A stretch of DNA of 64,000 bases from contig JAGZMM010000003.1 in the NCBI GenBank assembly GCA_018364155.1, positions 62,001 to 126,000 on the forward strand, given 5' to 3'. Below the pieces are notes generated by a model that was not told where the DNA came from, did no database searches, and saw only the letters and a list, made by a program, of their open reading frames with translations. Position numbers and translations under genes: made by a program. The stretch comes from Clostridiales bacterium. GTDB taxonomy: Bacteria; Bacillota; Clostridia; Oscillospirales; Acutalibacteraceae. Positions 63,952 to 64,000 of this stretch are shown here, one piece after another (position 1 is the stretch's first letter; each line of letters opens with the position of its first letter).

Positions 63952-64000
63952 TTATCTTCGCATCCTTTGCTTTTTTCGCTCCCATTTCTGAGCCTCCTCG
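63952..64000 (-). CDS. C-terminal end of an unknown gene
   Basis: On the minus strand an open frame runs from the window edge to TAA at 63954-63952, reading ...EEAQKWERKKQRMRR. Its stop adjoins the radical SAM start, as in an operon. The family cannot be told from 15 residues. Confidence 0.4.
   Translation of the reverse strand, partial: EEAQKWERKKQRMRR

Noticed and set aside
1..64000. CRISPR arrays, insertion sequences, prophage or attachment sites
   Set aside because: No spaced repeats, transposase, integrase or phage structural genes were seen; the only islet-like region (16.6-17.9 kb) lacks flanking repeats that I could find.

Overview
The window is a dense stretch (by eye about 55-58% GC) from a fermentative, Gram-positive anaerobe of the class Clostridia, most likely in or near the order Oscillospirales (Ruminococcaceae/Oscillospiraceae-like). 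I infer this from the dgt-dnaG-rpoD cluster, a SigH-type sigma factor, Trp T-box control of trpE, [FeFe]-hydrogenase maturases, L-lactate and iron-type alcohol dehydrogenases, strong AGGAGG ribosome-binding sites and many intrinsic terminators. Genus cannot be fixed from this sequence alone. No rRNA, intact tRNA, insertion sequence, prophage or CRISPR array was seen.

Layout. 1-9.2 kb: a partial XpaC-like membrane protein, ldh, a MoxR/DUF58/transglutaminase operon, an iron-type alcohol dehydrogenase and a lipoprotein NagZ-type glycosidase. 9.5-16.5 kb: catalase, DUF4491, a zinc-ribbon protein with a tRNA-like leader, a SigH-like factor, a MATE exporter, a membrane LysM protein with a possible degenerate MPN/JAB domain, and a Gfo/Idh/MocA oxidoreductase. 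16.6-17.9 kb: an AT-rich islet of three small genes (SLOG/YpsA-like, ribbon-helix-helix, XRE). 17.9-28 kb: an Rrf2 regulator, rpoD-dnaG-dgt, YigZ, L31, secA, and corA behind a long structured leader. 28-33 kb: thiamine salvage genes thiM-thiE-HAD-thiD and a DEAD-box helicase. 33-38.5 kb: hydrogenase maturation genes (TM1266-like regulator, hydE, hydG, hydF) and a PfkB sugar kinase.

38.8-49.2 kb is a ten-gene minus-strand cluster for a rhamnose-containing surface polysaccharide: an initiating sugar-phosphate transferase, three GT2 glycosyltransferases, the full dTDP-L-rhamnose pathway (rfbA, D, B, C) and an ABC exporter pair. No Wzx/Wzy is seen, so ABC-dependent export is the natural reading. 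49.3-54.6 kb holds a K+/H+ antiporter-like gene and a sulfur amino-acid region, where metY-cysK diverges from two tandem Rrf2 regulators across overlapping promoters. 54.7-61.7 kb is a complete trp operon, trpE-trpGD-trpC-trpF-trpB-trpA, behind a T-box with a UGG specifier. 61.9-64 kb carries a glyoxalase-like protein, a hemolysin III protein and a PflX-type radical SAM protein.

Working together, the genes describe an H2-handling, lactate/alcohol-forming fermenter that makes tryptophan and cysteine, salvages thiamine and builds a rhamnan-type wall polymer. Least explained by known families: the MPN-like/LysM protein, the tRNA-like leader at 11.9 kb, the corA leader, the 21-bp palindrome before sigH, and the AT-rich islet.
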